DNA of 64,000 bases. Origin: Engraulis encrasicolus (Eukaryota > Chordata > Actinopteri > Clupeiformes > Engraulidae). Below the pieces are notes generated by a model. That model ran no database searches and was not told the DNA's origin. It saw only the letters and a list, made by a program, of their open reading frames with translations. The position numbers and the translations under genes are program-made. Positions 1 to 41,800 of the stretch are shown piece by piece. Position 1 is the stretch's first letter, and every line of letters starts with the position of its first letter. The stretch is from NCBI RefSeq assembly GCF_034702125.1, contig NC_085876.1, forward strand, positions 23,033,589-23,097,588. Reading direction: 5' to 3'.

Positions 1-750
1 TCCCACCTTGCTACCGTCTCAGTAGTAGTTAGTTAGTAGCCTCGCTGATCTGGTTTCATGGTCTGATGCCCTCATCTCCCCCCCCCTTGCCCGGCTCTCA
101 CCCTTCCTCTCTCCGCCCCTCAACTCCTCCCTCTCCTCCTCCTCCTCTTCCCTCTTCTTCTTCTTCACCTTTTCCTCACCTCGGCTCTGGCTATTGTCTC
201 AGTAGTCAGTGTTGTTGCTCTTGCTGCTAATCTGGTTCTATGGTCTGATAACCTCATCCCCCAAACTCCCCCCACCCCACCCCACCATCCCTCCCCTGCA
301 CAGATCTTGCCCCCCTCCCTTCGAGCCTGATGTCCCCCATGCCTCTCTCCCTCCCTCCCTCTCCCCTACTCTTCCTCAGTCCATCTCTCTATCCCTCCTA
401 TCGACCACTCTTCCTCCCTCTATGTCTGCCCCCCCCCCTCCTCGCCCTCATCCCTCTGCCTCCCTACATCCTTCTCCCTCCATCCCTGCCCTCTCCTCCC
501 TCCGTGCCGACCCCCTGCTCTCTCTCCCCATTCTTCTCTCTCTCTCTCTCTCCTCGTTGCTCCCTCCCCCTCTCTCCCGCTGGGTTAATCAGGGTGGGGC
601 GGGTGAAGATTAGCCTGCCGTGTCCTATGTGCAGGTACTGTACTGTACTGCGCTTCCTCACATAACCCCAGCCCTGGGAGCACATACAGCACTATATCTG
701 CCCTGCCCTGTACAGTGCATGCCTAGCCTACCTGCCTCCTCTGCTGCTAT
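1..750. repeat. Pyrimidine-rich low-complexity tract
   Basis: Most of this stretch is C/T-rich (CCCTCC, CTCTC, TTCTTC runs). A short motif with CTCAGTAG and a following TGGTCTGAT recurs near 15-70 and 195-250, so part of it is a local duplication. The two overlapping open frames on the + strand are Pro/Ser/Leu-only translations of the tract and are not credible genes. No exon is visible. Confidence 0.7.
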
Positions 751-755
751 GTACA

Positions 756-868
<113 letters not shown>

Positions 869-1133
869 GTGCTAAATTGGCTTTGGTAAGGGGGCAAGGA
901 TAAAGCAAAGTAAAATGACCTTATGTACTCACCCCGTGGTCAGTGGTCAGTGAACTTCTATTGTTTTTACTGTAAATACTGCAGCAGAGGGGTGAATGTA
1001 TGTGTGTATGTGTGTGTGTGCGTGTGCGGCGAGCACGCGTAGATGTGTGCGTGTGTGTCTGTGTGTGTTTAGTGTGTTGTGGTGCTCGACCAACTAACCA
1101 GGCAAAGTAATTTCTGGACAGGTTTGTCTAGTT

Positions 1134-1341
1134 CAGTGTTTCCCAACCTTTTTTGTCTCGCGTACCCCCTAAACCTCTTTGTTGTGCTCTGAGTACCCCC
1201 TAATTCATGTTCTACATCGCTTTCTCTGTCCTGATGTGACTGCTCCATACATTTGTTATTATAAGAACATCTTTCCAAGTACCCCCTGCAGTGTGCTCGC
1301 GTACCCCTAGTGGTACACGTACCCCTGGTTGGGAAACACTG
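1134..1341. mobile_element. hAT-type non-autonomous element
   Basis: The element begins CAGTGTTTCCCAACC and ends with its near inverse GGTTGGGAAACACTG. It is flanked by an 8-bp target duplication, GTCTAGTT on the left and GTCTAATT on the right (one mismatch). The 8-bp duplication and CAGTG termini are typical of hAT elements. There is no transposase. Confidence 0.85.
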
Positions 1342-1489
1342 GTCTAATTGACTAGACTGTGAGGTCAATGTAGTGTGGTCTCTGGTTTGTCATCATGCCA
1401 CTCGTGTGTTCTTATCACATGATATGCCAAATCCAGGACTCTTGTGACAGGATATTTTAGAGAAGCAACAGACACGGATTTGTTGTATT

Positions 1490-1665
1490 TTTGGGCTTTT
1501 CTTGCCTTTTATTTGATAGAACAGTTGAAGAGGAGACAGGACAGTAATGGGAGAGAGAGATGGGGGAGGATCAGGGAGCTCCCTCGGTCCGGAATCGAAC
1601 CTTGACCTCCAGCGTAAAAGTCAGTGCCTTAGCCATCTGAGCCACAGGCAGGGCCGCAATAGACA
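1490..1665 (-). mobile_element. tRNA-derived SINE remnant
   Basis: Reading the - strand, the stretch has a tRNA-like head (inverse of CCGGAATCGAACC resembles a B box, with TGGCTCAGATGGCTAAGG-like A-box sequence) followed by the inverse of a GAGACAGGA-containing body. The same body is seen near 21180 and 36650. It is a SINE-like repeat, not a tRNA gene. Confidence 0.6.
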
Positions 1666-1779
1666 CAGTTGAACATGGCGACTCCTGTGGTATGCCACTG
1701 AAATCAAAAAGCACAAGATTTTATGCCAATGTGTACTCAGTTGTATATGGAACAGATAGAAGAAGAATATACTTTATTG

Positions 1780-2089
1780 CAGTGATTCTCAAAGTGTGGT
1801 CCGGGGACCACTGATGGTCCACGACAGAGCTCAGGTGGTCTGCGAGGGGATTTCTACTTTTCCAAGATAAGCTAACAGTAGGCTTTATTTGTAACTTTAT
1901 TACAAAGCTAAACATAGCTGAAGTAATAGTTTCACCACAATAAGACAGGCTTGTAAATGTGAATAAAATGTAAGTGATCTGCATCGAAATTAGCAGTGTC
2001 AAATTAGCACTTCAACTGTCAACCCAGGTCCCTGAACATTTTTGGGGGGACATAGTGGTCCTTGGTCTGAAAAGGTTTGAGAACCACTG
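1780..2089. mobile_element. hAT-type non-autonomous element
   Basis: Termini are CAGTGATTCTCAAAG and the inverse TTTGAGAACCACTG. A perfect 8-bp duplication, CTTTATTG, flanks it at 1772-1779 and 2090-2097. A related copy lies at 18401-18683. Confidence 0.9.
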
Positions 2090-2497
2090 CTTTATTGTCA
2101 TGCAAGCATGAAATTTGTCTTTGTTCTCACCATAAAAACATGAATGTGCATTCATTTCCATTACTCAAAACATATAAATACATACATAAAGCATTGCATA
2201 CATCCCCTGTACACTATTTTATATGATGTGTTGACTTTGTGTGTTTCCAGTTGGGGTTCTTTGCACATTTGTGTGTGCCTTGCTCATGCATGTGACCTTT
2301 TTTTGGCCGGAGAGGAACAGAAATGGCTTACACATTGCTTTCGCATAGCTTTTAAAGCTATGATGATATTCAGTGCAGGTTGGAAGAGGTGGTAGAATGT
2401 AAGATAGAGGTCAGGACAAAGCTGCTGTATTCTTCTACTGAAGTCTAGGTAGAGCAGGCAATGTTGCCAGACTGAATGGGGAGTCTCAACACTGGGA

Positions 2498-2628
2498 TGC
2501 ATTTCTCGAAAGCGTAGTTGTTAGCCAGTTAGCAACTTGGGTAGTTATCAATGGGGAATTGCATCGCAAACAGCAAAGTAGCTAACATAGTTAGCAACTA
2601 CGGTTTCGAGTAATGCACCCCTGGGCAG
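2498..2628. mobile_element. Short palindromic MITE
   Basis: Left end GCATTTCTCGAAAGCGTAGTTG is largely mirrored by a right end reading CAACTACGGTTTCGAGTAATGC. The interior is dominated by TTAGCAACT-type repeats. A diverged half-copy appears at 31055-31125 in a crat intron. Confidence 0.65.
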
Positions 2629-2689
2629 TTAATCCAGTCCTGTCACCGAGGGTGTATTCCAAGAACTTGTCTCTGTAGTAACCCAGGTT

Positions 2690-2839
2690 AAAGGTGGGGT
2701 TGCAGGTTAACCATTTTAAGAAAATGTACTTTTATGACATCACGTTGGGGGTTCCGCAGGCTCATAGGAGTCTATGTAGAACCTTAGAATCCTGGGGGAG
2801 TTCCCCCAACGTGATGTCATACCTGCAACCCACCTTTAA
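2690..2839. mobile_element. Inverted-repeat MITE
   Basis: AAAGGTGGGTTGCAGGT-like sequence at the left is mirrored by ACCTGCAACCCACCTTT at the right. An inner arm, ATGACATCACGTTGGGGG, is mirrored by CCCCCAACGTGATGTCAT. About 150 bp in all, no coding capacity. Confidence 0.75.
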
Positions 2840-3333
2840 GTTAACCTTGGGGTAGAGGTGGTAAATCACCTAATACAGTGGTCTTGATCTTATCATGCGC
2901 CCCCTTGATGTCATCATAACCCTGCCATCGCCCCCTAGACCTCACAATAAGCCCGACAATGGCAATGTTAGACTGACTGAGTATGGAATCCCAACAATGG
3001 CAGTCCTGCCACCAAGTGTACTGGCAAATGTATACACTCGACACCTCTTCCACTGCAGTCACGTGCTGGACCGGCATTACTACAGACAGCCACACCATCC
3101 TCAGTATATTTGTTGCATTGTGTATAATTTTACTTGTGTAAAAGTAATGACACTTTAATGTACTTATTTAGAGGAAGAGGCAAGATAATAATCACAGTGA
3201 CGTAGAGGTCTATCTTCAAGCTATACTGAATGCATTTTGTCTGAATGTTACTGAGTTTACCCAGACGTTGACGTTATATTATCTCGTTTTTCTCTGCCCT
3301 CCTGTCTGTCTGTCTGCCTGTCTATCTCGCCCC

Positions 3334-3456
<123 letters not shown>

Positions 3457-3462
3457 TTGCAG

Positions 3463-5495
3463 GTGAAGGTGTGTTTCGACGACTCTCAGCTGGAGCGAGT
3501 GTGTGAGTACCCCTCTGAGAGCTCTCTGTTGGCCTCCCTCCCCCCCTCCCCTAGGCTGGGCAACCCCGCGGACAGGGGAAGGGGGGAGGAAGAGGAGAAG
3601 GAGAGGGAGAGGAGGGGGAGAGGGCAAAAGCAGCAGAAGGAGGAAGATGAGGATGAGGATGACGAGGAGAGTGTCCTCGGACGGAACGTTGGCTCCGCGA
3701 GGGCTCGAGTGCTAAGAGTTGGTCAGTGTGCCACCCTCACTTTAGTAAACAACAGCAAGTGAAACAAATAACGAGTAAACAACTAATCAATAAATAATAA
3801 CAAAGGTCATCACAATTAGGAGAATTATAAACAACTAAACGAACAATGTAAGCATTGACTGCCTATTAACCCTGCTGCTTATGAATCTTGCTGCGCTGTC
3901 TTTCACTCTTCCTGATGCGTCAAACTAAAAGCACAACTCAAAAAGAGAAGACTTAAAATAGATGCATCAACATTAGGGAGGGGAGTGAGTTGAAATGGGC
4001 GGAGGGGTGCATATAGCATAGACATGCTTACATGCAGAGAAGCCGACGAGGGCGGGGGCGAGGTGGGGGTGGTGTTTGGGGATAAAGGGGTCCAGCCCCA
4101 GGAAGAGAGGGGGCCTGCATTACGTTGTATGCAGTGATGGGCAGTAGCTTCGCTACAAGCTACAAGCTACTAGTTTAACTACATTTCCCAGTAGCTTGGT
4201 CGTAGCTTCACTACTTTATGTATCGAGTAACTTCCCTGTAGTTGAACTATTTTTTTGTCTTAAGTAGCGACGTAGCTTCCACAAAAGCTACATTTTGTCC
4301 CGCAATGTTGCTCAAAGAAAAAATGTTGACTCTTTCCTGAGATCTAGGCAGTCACGCCAGGGAGTGCCCCACACTGTCCCTCAGAAACATATCATGTCCC
4401 CACTTGGACTTATTGGGGTCACCCTAGGCCTGTGCCCTATAATGATATTTAAAACATACTGAATGTATAATGAATATCAATTAAGTATAATGAGATCAAT
4501 AAAGTTTTGTTTAATGAAGGTAGGCCTATCTGTTATTTTAATCTGACATTATGTCGGGACAATGTAGCTTATGGTGTAGTGAACTACATTTCCGCACATT
4601 TTTGTAGCTTAGCTCACTACATTTCTGATGGTGGTAGCTTTAGTGTAGTGAAGCTTAATTTATGGTTGAGTAGCTGATAGCTTAGCTTACTACATTTTAC
4701 AAGTAGCTTGCCCAACACTGGTTGTATGTTGGGTGGGAGGGCCTTTTAAAGGATTTTCCCCAGGCAACAGGTTGTGCATAGAGCTTCAACAGCTGGGAAA
4801 AAAATGGATTAATCATGAAATGCACAATTTCAGGGTAGGCTATACTGCAAAAGGCTCTGCTCAGCAAACTTAGAAAAGCTCAAGCAAGCCCCAGCAAGCA
4901 TTCATCTTACTTCCTGGAAATGAATGTCTCTCGTGTTGTGATAATAATCTTGCTCTGCAATGTCTAACCACCAAAGTCACTAACCAACTAATTATGTGTG
5001 TTGTTGCTTATGACAATGCATTCATTATAGTGCTCCATGATAGTACTGGAGACTGACTGGAGGTAACCGCTGCCTTGTTGTCATTCAGTCTGCCCACTTG
5101 GGTGTTCAGTCTGCTTCTAGACCTGCCTGTGTACGTAGTGTAGGACCTGCTGCCTAGCAAATAGCATGCTTTTTACACTGTAAATTAATAGCAAAATGTA
5201 CCTTACTTATTAAACCTGCACCTTACTGCTTAATAATGCTCCTTATAGCTTAGTAATTAAATCTGCATAATAGTTTTAATATTTGAATATATATTCAAGT
5301 TAAGTATTCAATATTGATTTGAATATATGTCATTTTCATTGTAGATGTAGCCTACAGTATATTATGTGTATACTGTGGAGCATGTGAGCGTGATCATATT
5401 TTCAAGCATTCTTCCTTTCTTGTTTCTGCTATTGGGGGTTTGTAATCGTGACTTCCCTTTTTTACGGTTCCACAGATGAATCCTGCAAACGGTGA
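3463..5495 (+). CDS. Phostensin/taperin-family protein, C-terminal exons (partial)
   Basis: Two coding exons at the 3' end of a gene whose 5' part lies left of the window: 3463-3721 and 5476-5495. The first starts after TTCCTTGCAG and reads VKVCFDDSQLERVCEYPSES, then a long Glu/Asp/Lys/Arg-rich stretch. The second starts after TTCCACAG and closes the frame as VLRVDESCKR-stop. KVCF fits the PP1-docking KVxF motif. The motif followed by an EYPSESSL-like segment and an acidic run is what I recall of phostensin (PPP1R18) and taperin (TPRN), which target PP1 to actin structures. The donor GTCAGT is only fair. If it were not used, the frame would run on to a stop at 3762. Choosing between ppp1r18 and tprn is not possible here. 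Confidence 0.6.
4132..4720. mobile_element. hAT-type element in an intron
   Basis: Ends are CAGTGATGGGCAGTAGCTT and AAGTAGCTTGCCCAACACTG. A perfect 8-bp duplication, GTTGTATG, flanks it at 4124-4131 and 4721-4728. The interior is rich in TAGCTT/AAGCTA. It sits in the last intron of the phostensin/taperin-like gene and has no transposase. Confidence 0.88.
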
Positions 5496-6465
5496 ACACC
5501 AGTGACCTCCGAGAACTCTGGACTCGACTAGATTCAGAAAGCTGATGGATCCCGTTTGAGGTTGCCGTCGCACAGTGCTAAAATGTTTTGTCTCTCTGTT
5601 TATGTGTTGTTTGTGTACTGTATACTTATTGGTGTGCTTGATGTTCATGTGTATGGTTGTGTTTTGTTATAAGAGGAATATAATTTTGTAAATGTAAAGG
5701 GCGTAAAATGGTACAATGTTAGAGAAAAGGTTGGATGGTGTGAGTTGGACAAAGTTTACATGTCAGATGGATGGCTAGATTATTTTTGTATATTTTTGTT
5801 TATGTGTTGATTGCATTTAACTCAGAACTTGCAGAACAGACAGTTTGGCTATAATCATTTCCAAAATGCAATGCAGGCAAAGAGATTGAAAACATGAACA
5901 AGAAAACGAGAAAATAAATGTGTGCGGTGTGCACATCCTTAAACTGAGACGTCAGCTGAAACTGCTTCTGATTTTTAAAGCACCGAAAGTCTCAATGCAC
6001 CTTGACTATTATGTGACCATTCTTAACTGTTTTGCAATGAATGAAAAACCATGTATAGTTTCCACATAGAAAATAATGTATTTTCCAGAATGAACATGGA
6101 TTTTCTAATATCACAACAGCTTGACTTTTCACAATGAGAGATGGAATTGAATTAAACTATTGACTTGGTCATTATTTGTGGCACAGTACATTTTATGAAT
6201 CATACAAAAATACATATCCATGTACTTGACAGGGTTTAGGTACCCCTAGGAAAATGTTGAATAACTCATGGAGTGCTGTTTCCAACGTTTATTTGTAAAG
6301 GAAGAATTTGTAAATGTATCCATGTTGTTGTAAGTACAAAGGTGATACATTTAAAGAAAGAAATGGACTGAAATGTATGTTCTTTATGAATAGGCTACTT
6401 TGCATTTCTGATTCCTTTTTTAATGTGTTTGAAGAAGCTGGCTTCAAAATGTACATGTAAATAAA
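5496..6465 (+). other. 3' untranslated region with poly(A) signals
   Basis: After the stop at 5493-5495 the sequence is AT-rich and unique-looking. AATAAA hexamers occur near 5911 and at 6460-6465. The second is the likelier end of the transcript. Confidence 0.5.
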
Positions 6466-6842
6466 CTACTATTCATGAAATTGCATTTGGTGAGAGTTGG
6501 GCCTTTCTTCCCTTTCAGTTTTGCTGTACAATATTTTGGTCAGCAGCACTCTCAAAAGAAGAAAAACTTGTTGGGTGAAGCCTGCCCCAACCTTTATGAG
6601 TGTTGGGCCTACACATTGGAGCTAGGGGGGATTCCAAGAACCTGGTTTAGTAGTAAGTCAAAGTTAACTTTGTAGAGGCGGGTCAACCATGCCGTTTGGG
6701 AAATGTTCATTGTTATGCTCTTGGTCAGACCAAGTCTCGAAGAGATTTGAAAGTCGATGATAATCAGGCTACATTTTGACATCCCAAATTTCTGGGGACA
6801 CCCTGCATTTTATCAACAAAAATGAAAACATGATTGAACTTA

Positions 6843-7070
6843 AAAACAGTCATGACAGTCATGGCTTAATGGTTAGAGCGCTGGCTTTTAGATCAGAGGG
6901 TTGCAGGTTCAAACCCCCCCCTGACTAGCATCTCCATCCATGGCTGACGTGCCCTTGAGCAAGGCACCTAACCCCACATTGCTCCAGTGCCTGTAACCAA
7001 TACCCTGTACCTAAACAACTGTAAGTCGCTTTGGATATAAAAGAGTCAGCTAAGTGTAATGTAATGTAAA
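6843..7070 (+). mobile_element. tRNA-derived SINE
   Basis: The head has TGGTTAGAGCGCTGG (A-box-like) and GGTTCAAACCC (B-box-like). The tail reads GTAAGTCGCTTTGGATA and ends in ATGTAATGTAA repeats, the common teleost SINE/LINE tail. The same tail occurs at 20373-20430. It is intergenic, between the phostensin/taperin-like gene and crat. Confidence 0.8.
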
Positions 7071-8251
7071 AAGAGAATATTGTATAGTTATGTTATAATA
7101 CGTAATTAGTCGTATTTATTATCAGTAGGCCTATTATTTTTTTTCACACACTCTCAGATATTTCATGTGACCCCATTTGAATTCCAGGCGACCCTAAATG
7201 GCGCCTCGACCTCAGTGTTGAAAAATACTGATTATTAACCTGCTTTATTGAGTCAGGTTCTTGAAATAGGCTACCACCCAGACAAAAGGGGCGATGTTTG
7301 ACATCCACCTGGATTGATTTGATGTCAGGCAGAGCCAATGACAGTATGGACACCTAGTGGCCATTTGCTGTATTACACAAAACATACGTAGGCTACTACC
7401 CCTGTGCTTGTAAACAAACTTCACTAACTTGTTTCACTAAGTGTTTTAGGCGTTACAACGGCAGGGCACCAACTAGAGCCAATTTAGGAAGGCGATCACG
7501 CTAGAATAGTTATCGCACATTTTGGCTGTTTATGTGCTAAAGTGTTAGTGTGTTCGGTTTAGTTGTTGGAGTGTGTTAACTGCGCATATAGACAGACATC
7601 ACAACCGTAAACGATTGAAATGTCAATGAGTGCGTATACAGTTCAGACCCGAATATGATCATAACCGGGATAGGCCTCATATTCGGGATACTGAACTGCA
7701 TATAAACGCACTCAATAAGAAACTGACAACAATGGACACGAAAACAAAGCGTGGTTTTCACTTTCAGCGAAATTCCAGTCAGTGGTCCAAAAGCGCTTGC
7801 ACGTATACACGATGATATACCTCACTGGAATGCCCCAAGGCAGACTTCCCTTCGAATGAAACAGTCGACACGTGTTGCTTTGCATTGCTTGCTGAGCCGT
7901 GCCCCTCACTACTTTTCTGCGTGCAGAAACGCACGATCGCCTATGAGTCGTGGTCCCCCAAAGAGCCCCAGTCTTTCCGCAACCATGTAAGAGCGTCTGG
8001 CAGTATCGGTGCGAAAGGTTGTGTTGCATTTACCACCGACTTTTTCAAAGAAAACGTTTTACAAGTAAATACGGAAGCTGAGCTCCTGTGTTTACTCTAA
8101 ACTAGCATGGACGTCCGCGACTTCAGTGTTTGCTAACCTGTGGATGAAATGTTTCTGCCAAATCACCTACCGTGAAGGTGCCTGATGTTTGCATAGCTAT
8201 TTATGTGTATTATCTTGATATCGGAACGTAAGCTATTTATAGCTAACCACG
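7071..8251. other. Intergenic region upstream of crat
   Basis: A palindrome around 7640-7710 (CAGACCCGAATATGATCATA mirrored by CCTCATATTCGGGATACTG) is the only clear structure. The stretch presumably holds the crat promoter and 5' UTR. I see no TATA box or other motif I would defend, and the short open frames here are not gene-like. Confidence 0.35.
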
Positions 8252-37594
<29,343 letters not shown>

Positions 37595-37626
37595 AAACAC
37601 TCCACTAAACTATGCGGCTTATGCAA

Positions 37627-37694
<68 letters not shown>

Positions 37695-38170
37695 TAGAAA
37701 GGCATACAATGGTATTTCCCTTTCATGTTGTGCCTTTGTCAGATTCACACACACACACTCTGCGCTTTTGATGGTTGGACTGCTTGTAAGCACAAGCTAA
37801 GACTCTTTGGATAGCTTCCTGTTGGTGCTCTGGCTTTTTGCTCATTTCGTAGGAAATAGGGGGTTAACAATGGGGGCTATCAGAGACTGCATCCATGTCT
37901 CTATGCAGGGAGAATGGGGTAGTCAAATGCCCCCGCTGCCATTATCATCTGAGGTGTGAACTGGTTGCCTTGGTGTCTGCTGCTGTTGCCAACTTTTACA
38001 AAGTTCTTTAAGGGGTTGTTTTTTTTCTTTGTTTTTTTTTGTGGTAATTTTTTGTCTAGTTTTGTTACTGTTATTGATGAATCCCATGTTTGTTATTGAC
38101 ATGAATGCATTTGCTCTTCGCAATTCTAAGAAAATTGTATTGACTGAAATATTTTAAAAGATGATTAAAT
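37595..38170 (+). other. crat: crat 3' untranslated region
   Basis: Follows the stop at 37592-37594. It holds a (CA)n block at 37627-37692. ATTAAA at 38163 is a possible poly(A) signal. The end is not otherwise defined. Confidence 0.45.
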
Positions 38171-38878
38171 TGTCAATTGATGCTTATTGATTAATGGTTC
38201 ATGGTTATTGATCAATGAGTCTAAATCTGTGATGCCAATTAAGGATTTGCGTGACATAAAACCCATGTAATTTCTATAGTTGTGGTGTCCTCTATGACTT
38301 GCCTGTTTTGTGTATTTATGAAGGGATATCCAGAGAGGTCTACCAAGAATTTTAAGGTGAGAATAATGATTTTTGGTTGATCGTGCGACATATGTCAAAA
38401 CAGGTATTGCAGAAAGGCGTCATGGTCATTTTGTAAACTGTTTTATTAAGACATCTAAAGCATTTTAATTAATTATTGCGCCTTACCTTTGCTAAACCGG
38501 AAATTACGCAACTGCTTCGCCCGGCGTGATCAACAAACCGGAACAAACAGGTCGAATTCGATACAAATGTGCATACAAATCTCAGTACACAGAGTTCTTA
38601 GGAGATGAAAGGAGTGCGAGTAAAAAGAAAAGGGAAGCCCTACTGGACTAGACGGGCTTATGGGAAGTGTTAATGCCTGTAAATGGGATCTTATGTAGCC
38701 GCAAGATTGTGTCGCTGAGTGATTCAAATTCAATGCGTTAAGTCACAGAGCAACTGCTACTCCGGTTGTATTACTGTTAAGTCGTCTGCATTTTATTTTT
38801 TTTACCTATTGTTTTTAATTTAAGGGAGCTATTATTGTTTTTAAAGGGAGTAGCAAAGTCGCTGTTTATAACCGCGTC

Positions 38879-41800
38879 ATGGAAATGTCTTGCACAAGAG
38901 AACATTATCAAAGGAAAAGCGGGGCGCCAAGAGTTTTGTGGTGTCTTCTAGGAGCCTGTCTGTTCTCCGCTGTTTTGGGATACCGACCGATAGTAATTGT
39001 CCATGGACTATTCGACAGCTCCACTGATTTTGTCAACCTGATACGCTTTATCAACGAGGTGAGTGTTTTTTCATGATACCGAGACGCACGAGACCTTGTT
39101 GACATCTGGTGTAGGTTGACGGGAAAACAACAAGACAGGTGTTTGTGCATAATTCTGCTTGTTTGGGGGTTCGACGATGATAGACTAATGTTGCATCCAA
39201 ATAAGAACTGGCCCTCTACCTAGTTCCAAGGCTGCTTGCATAACCTTATCTTCACCTTATATCTAATACGATTTTTGAATTCACTCTGGAAATACGTAAT
39301 TATATGTATAAAACACAGCCTACAATCAACATGATGAAAATATACCCAATATCTTCTGAGCTACAGACATAATGGTTCTTCTCATTTTGTCTGTCAGAAC
39401 AGAACATCATGTATCATCATGGAAGACTAGGGTGGGACTAAACTGACTTGACTCAGCGCTTTCCTGTGTTGTGCGGTATTACCGGTATGAAGCGTCAGGG
39501 GTGGAAAAGCAATATTGTCTTTTGAAGCCATAAGCCCAACACAGAGATGCATAAAACTACAGGTAGCCTACTGGCCTTATAATTAAAATATTATGAAAAA
39601 GTTGATTTATTTCCACAATTCCGTCAATAATGTTAAACTTTCATGGATTGTAGATGCATTGCCCACATTAACTATTCCAATCATTAATTTGTTTATGTTT
39701 ACATATTTTGGCCCTCCAGCTCCAAAAAAGCATGAATTGAGGAATACACATTATTAGAATATTGTAAGTTAATAAAATCACAATTTTCTTCTGAAAAAAA
39801 AAAGAAATCCGGGTCACATCATGATATTCTAATTATATGGCCAGTACCTGTATGCTAAATATTGTGGAAAACCTGACGGGGGGAAAGTGGGCCCTATCAT
39901 CTTATTGTTCTCTATTGGCTCTTGTGTGCCTTCTAAATTGTCCTGAGCTAACCCCAACGCCCACCCGTCCCCACAAATCTTGAGAAACTCTTACCGCAGC
40001 AGCCTGTATGATAGATTGCTAATATTACATTCATTATCATTGCACTGTCCATGTGGCTTCCCTCTGGCGTTTGTGTTTATGTCTGAGTGTAACTTAGTTA
40101 CTGGTTACTCATTAACCATTGTCCAAAGAAGACCAGCTGGTGCACGAGAGAGTGTGATGAGAGATAGGGCTGCTGACAGCTCTGACCAGGGACAGAGTGA
40201 GTCATATGAAAGATTCCCCCCACCCACCCACCCAATGCAAACATATTGTAATGGAGACCCAATTCTGATGGCCCCGTCTCTGGGCCTCGGACAACTAGCC
40301 TCTTTGCTTCTCCCGTCAGCTTCCCTGGTAAGAGATGTGCACTTTACACACGAGAAGCCACGCATGTATGTGCTTGGCAGACAGGAAATGAGCAGAGACA
40401 GAGAGCACAAGATTTGGCAGGTGGTTGAAAGTTGTTTGCACAGTTCATCAATTTCCTGAACAATTTCCTGAACTAAGAGCGAGTCTAAATACCATGTGAA
40501 AGTGTATGAATTGAAAGTTGAAGAACTTTAACTGAGTGTACCGCATACGTTACAGGTGAGTAACAGGTGTATAAGCTAACTAGTAGTAGTAGTAGTAGTA
40601 GTTAGCGTCTTTATTATCCTTCATGGGGGAAATTTCTTCTAGCTTCTAGTAGGTGGCGCATTGGACATGAGGACAGTCAAGACATACAACAGATCCCTCC
40701 CAACCCCCCCCCCCTTCATTGGACATTGGACATAGACAGGTGCTTAACCATCATCAATCATCAGCAGTCCCAGTCTATCCCATAGCATTCATATAGCATA
40801 GGATAAGTGCAAAATCAGCAAGGGCTAAAATCAATAAATACATGGCAGATAAAAACTACACAAGTGCAATCCCTGCTCAGGCCTGCTGAACAGGGTGCAA
40901 GATTAAGATGTACATTTTTGTTTACTCTGTTTGTTAAAAAGGCCAAATAACCTGTGGAATAAAAGAGTTCTTCATCCTGTTTTTAGTAATAGCAGGATAT
41001 CTGAATCTGTTGCCCGAAGGCAGCAACTCAAAAGAATAAAACAAAGGGTGATTTTGATCCATTAAAATTGTGAATTTAACTCATGTAAGATCATGCACTG
41101 CTGTTGAAATTGCATCAGTAGGCCTAAAGGCGATGATACGCAGGTCAACCTTGTTGGCAATGTTGCTGGGCAACAACATGATTTGCTCCTAATTTTCCTA
41201 TAAAATGTATTGAAAAATGTCTACTACTGATCCAAGGTCTCCTGCTAAAAGTGTTCTAGTGATAAACTGTCCAAATAAGAGCTTATAGTGTTGTCCAAAA
41301 GAGTTGCAGTTGCTCAAAATGTTGCGTAGTGTACTGCTTACCTCTATTTTATACACCTCTAATAAGGTGTAATACTCGTCATTCAATGTGTAATTTACGT
41401 TTGTCACATCGTGCACAAAATGACACTCAGGGGTTGCTATTCATCACGAGAGCAGGACAGCAGTGTGGTGAGATGGTCAGAGGGGGAGGATATAGGAGAA
41501 GATTTGTCATTTGGTCAGATCTTCCCACAACTCTACGTTTAGTGTATTGTTAGAAAAGTGACAAATCTTGTGGTGGAGGAAATTTTTTCTGCCTTTTCCA
41601 CTCGGTCGACAAAGGTCTGGCACTACAGGAAAGAATGCTATAGCAATATATGCCCAGATTTAAAAAAATAAAAAATAAAAAAAACAATCCCTTACCCTAC
41701 AGAGTAAGTAAAGCTATGTTTTTTGGGGAAAAGGAAACATTAAAATTTGAAAAATCATGAAGGATCATAAGACTGTGGGGATATATAGCTTAGAGTTGTG

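Noticed and set aside
209..665. Two overlapping Pro/Ser/Leu-rich open frames
   Set aside because: They come from a pyrimidine-rich tract; composition alone keeps the frames open.
3722..3762. Phostensin/taperin-like protein ending at the stop at 3760-3762
   Set aside because: Splicing at 3721 to 5476 gives a natural ending (DESCKR) followed by a long AT-rich UTR with AATAAA. Retention of the intron is possible but less likely.
6843..7070. tRNA gene
   Set aside because: A- and B-box-like motifs are present, but the cloverleaf is not, and the tail is that of a SINE.
40585..40625. CRISPR-like or regulatory short repeat (TAG repeats)
   Set aside because: It is the simple-repeat tail of an antisense LINE end; there are no spaced repeats anywhere in the window.
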